Below are positions 62,814 through 64,000 of a stretch of 64,000 bases of DNA, one piece after another (within the stretch, counting starts at the first letter, position 1; each line of letters begins with the position of its first letter). The DNA comes from Sphingomonas mali NBRC 15500. Lineage in GTDB: Bacteria; Pseudomonadota; Alphaproteobacteria; Sphingomonadales; Sphingomonadaceae. Where the stretch lies: the NCBI RefSeq assembly GCF_001598415.1, contig NZ_BCYX01000004.1:124001-188000 (forward strand), written 5' to 3'. The notes under the pieces are model-generated. The model was not told the origin of the DNA. It saw nothing but the letters and a program-made list of their open reading frames with translations, and made no database searches. Both the position numbers and the translations under genes were made by a program.

Positions 62814-62844
62814 AGGGACGATCAGGAATATTTCGATCGTGGGT

Positions 62845-62870
62845 GTAACCGCGGCGGTGGCCATGCCGAA
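62845..62870 (+). promoter_or_regulatory. SigF-type promoter for the second sigma/NrsF pair
   Basis: GTAACC at 62845-62850, 16 bases, CGAA at 62867-62870, 22 bases before the ATG at 62892. Confidence 0.85.
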
Positions 62871-62891
62871 CTCCGGATGCGAGGAGTGCAG

Positions 62892-63434
62892 ATGCGGGCG
62901 GACGAGGATGAGTTGCGCAGCTTGATGATCGGTGGGCTGGACGGCGATGCCGCCGCCCACGCCGCTCTACTGCGCCTGCTCGTGCCGCTGCTGCGCGGCT
63001 TCTACCGTCGCAGGGCGCGCGGTGACGACGACGATATTGAGGATCTGGTGCAGGAAACGCTGATGGCGGTGCATGGACGCCGCGCCACCTATGACCGCGA
63101 CCGCCCGTTCACCGGCTGGCTGTTCGCGATCGCCCGCTACAAGATGATCGATCATTTCCGCCGTAAACGCCGGCTCCAGCCGATCGATGGACTGGAGGAC
63201 GAGCTCGTCGCGCGCGACTTCGAGGCGCCAATCAGCGCGGAGATGGACGTCGCCGCCTTGCTCGGCACCCTGCCGCCGAAACAGGCGCACGTGATCCGCG
63301 CGACGCGGATCGATGGCCTGAGTGTCGCCGAGGCAGCGGCGGCCGCAGGCGGGCTTGGCGAGTCCGATGTGAAGGTCTCGGTCCATCGCGGCCTCAAAGC
63401 GCTGATCGCGCGCGTGCAGGGGGAGGTTCGATGA
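62892..63434 (+). CDS. ECF sigma factor, SigF-like, second copy
   Basis: 180 residues. Region 2 (FYRRRARGDDDDIEDLVQETLMAVHGRRATYD, FTGWLFAIARYKMIDHFRR) and region 4 (GLSVAEAAAAAGGLGESDVKVSVHRGLKAL) are clear. ATG at 62892 follows GAGGAG and lies just after the promoter. It is similar in plan to the sigma factor at 50788. It overlaps the NrsF gene by four bases (ATGA). Confidence 0.9.
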   Translation: MRADEDELRSLMIGGLDGDAAAHAALLRLLVPLLRGFYRRRARGDDDDIEDLVQETLMAVHGRRATYDRDRPFTGWLFAIARYKMIDHFRRKRRLQPIDGLEDELVARDFEAPISAEMDVAALLGTLPPKQAHVIRATRIDGLSVAEAAAAAGGLGESDVKVSVHRGLKALIARVQGEVR

Positions 63435-64000
63435 CCACGGACGACCTGATCGCGCAGCTCTCGGGCACCGTCGCTCCCGTATCGCGCCGGGCTGTCGGCG
63501 AACGTCTCGCCCGGGGCCTTCTCCTGGGCGCGATCGTCTCGGCCGCCGTGATGGCCGCAGGCCTCGGCCTGCGTCCCGATCTCGGCGCGGCTATCCACGG
63601 CTCCATCTTCTGGATGAAGGCCGCTTACACGATGTCGCTCGCGGCACTCGCCTTGACCGCGACCCGCCAGCTCGCGCGGCCGGACGCCGGGTCGATCCGC
63701 TGGCTATGGCTGGCGACCCTGCCCGTCCTCCTCCTCGCCGTGGTCGGCGTGGCCGACCTGAGCGGCGCGCCGTCGTCCGCCTGGCTCGCACTTTGGCTGG
63801 GCAAGAGCTGGCGGATCTGCCCCTGGCTGATCCTCGCCCTTTCCGTGCCGGTGTTTCTCGGCCTGCTCTGGTCGTTCCGCTCGCTGGCACCGACTCGGCT
63901 GAGGGCGACGGGCGCCACCGCCGGCCTGGCATCGGGCGCATTCGCTGCCACGATCTATTGCCTGCACTGCCCGGAGGCGTCCGCGATGTTCGTGCTCACC
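63431..64000 (+). CDS. NrsF-like (DUF1109) anti-sigma factor, second copy, cut by the window edge
   Basis: At least 190 residues present, with several transmembrane segments. The cysteine positions are in WRICPWL and YCLHCPEAS. Its ATG overlaps the sigma stop. The 3' end is beyond the window. Partner of the sigma factor at 62892. Confidence 0.88.
   Translation, partial: MTTDDLIAQLSGTVAPVSRRAVGERLARGLLLGAIVSAAVMAAGLGLRPDLGAAIHGSIFWMKAAYTMSLAALALTATRQLARPDAGSIRWLWLATLPVLLLAVVGVADLSGAPSSAWLALWLGKSWRICPWLILALSVPVFLGLLWSFRSLAPTRLRATGATAGLASGAFAATIYCLHCPEASAMFVLT

Noticed and set aside
1-64000. CRISPR arrays, insertion sequences and rRNA genes
   Set aside because: No regularly spaced direct repeats, no transposase-like frame and no rRNA-like sequence were seen.

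Overview
The window reads as chromosomal DNA of a high-GC alphaproteobacterium, most likely Sphingomonas or a close relative. The evidence is the gene content: a DksA with a mostly lost zinc finger, a RcdA-type DUF1465 protein, the recG/sdhE/mfd neighbourhood, a TonB receptor with FecI/FecR genes, and NrsF-type anti-sigma factors. Starts were chosen from family length, Shine-Dalgarno sequence and overlaps. Gene names are by eye only; no database search was run.

Layout. 1-4.3 kb: 3' part of an NAD-dependent formate dehydrogenase operon (fdsGBA) with a LysR regulator and a palindromic LysR-type box. 4.3-9.5 kb: an RNase II-like enzyme, then a sulfate activation operon (cysD, fused cysNC, cysQ). 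9.5-35.7 kb: mostly housekeeping and regulatory genes (a tandem-HTH TetR protein, gamma carbonic anhydrase, M1 aminopeptidase, nitronate monooxygenase, RcdA-like and YdcH-like proteins, PilZ, DksA, a Ser-rich surface protein, serS-surE-nlpD-like-tyrS, recG/sdhE/mfd, a GAF protein, an EAL protein with a frameshifted downstream gene, moaA-nadK). Three 90-bp copies of a three-hairpin repeat lie in intergenic gaps of this part. 35.75-38.2 kb: tRNA-Asn(GTT), a large serine recombinase whose last codons lie inside the tRNA 3' end, two small genes and a 5'-truncated trbI, which look like the end of a decayed integrative conjugative element. 38.3-48.8 kb: a co-directional locus with an M16 peptidase, FecI-type sigma factor, FecR, TonB receptor, a basic-secretory-protein-type peptidase and a GH47 alpha-mannosidase. 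This would suit sensing, import and breakdown of mannosylated glycoprotein.

49.3-64 kb is the most striking part. I find eleven copies of a sequence GTAACC-N16-CGAA (nine exact, two with one change), always with a 16-base spacer and nearly all pointing at the first gene of a transcription unit. This matches the promoter I recall for the Caulobacter ECF sigma factor SigF, which is held by the cysteine-containing membrane anti-sigma factor NrsF and answers heavy-metal stress. The island has two sigma/NrsF pairs, a third NrsF-like gene without a sigma partner, two Cys-rich bufferin-type precursors (a 4-Cys DUF2282 protein and a 6-Cys protein), two DUF692 (MNIO) plus DUF2063 modification pairs and a DoxX protein. 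It also has CcdA, a secreted thioredoxin-like protein, a DUF1223 protein, a 45-residue membrane protein, a secreted metallopeptidase, a nitrilase, a GST, an SDR and an ABM-type monooxygenase. I read it as one metal and thiol stress regulon, probably for copper, in which secreted cysteine peptides are modified to bind metal while CcdA and the thioredoxin-like protein handle periplasmic thiols.
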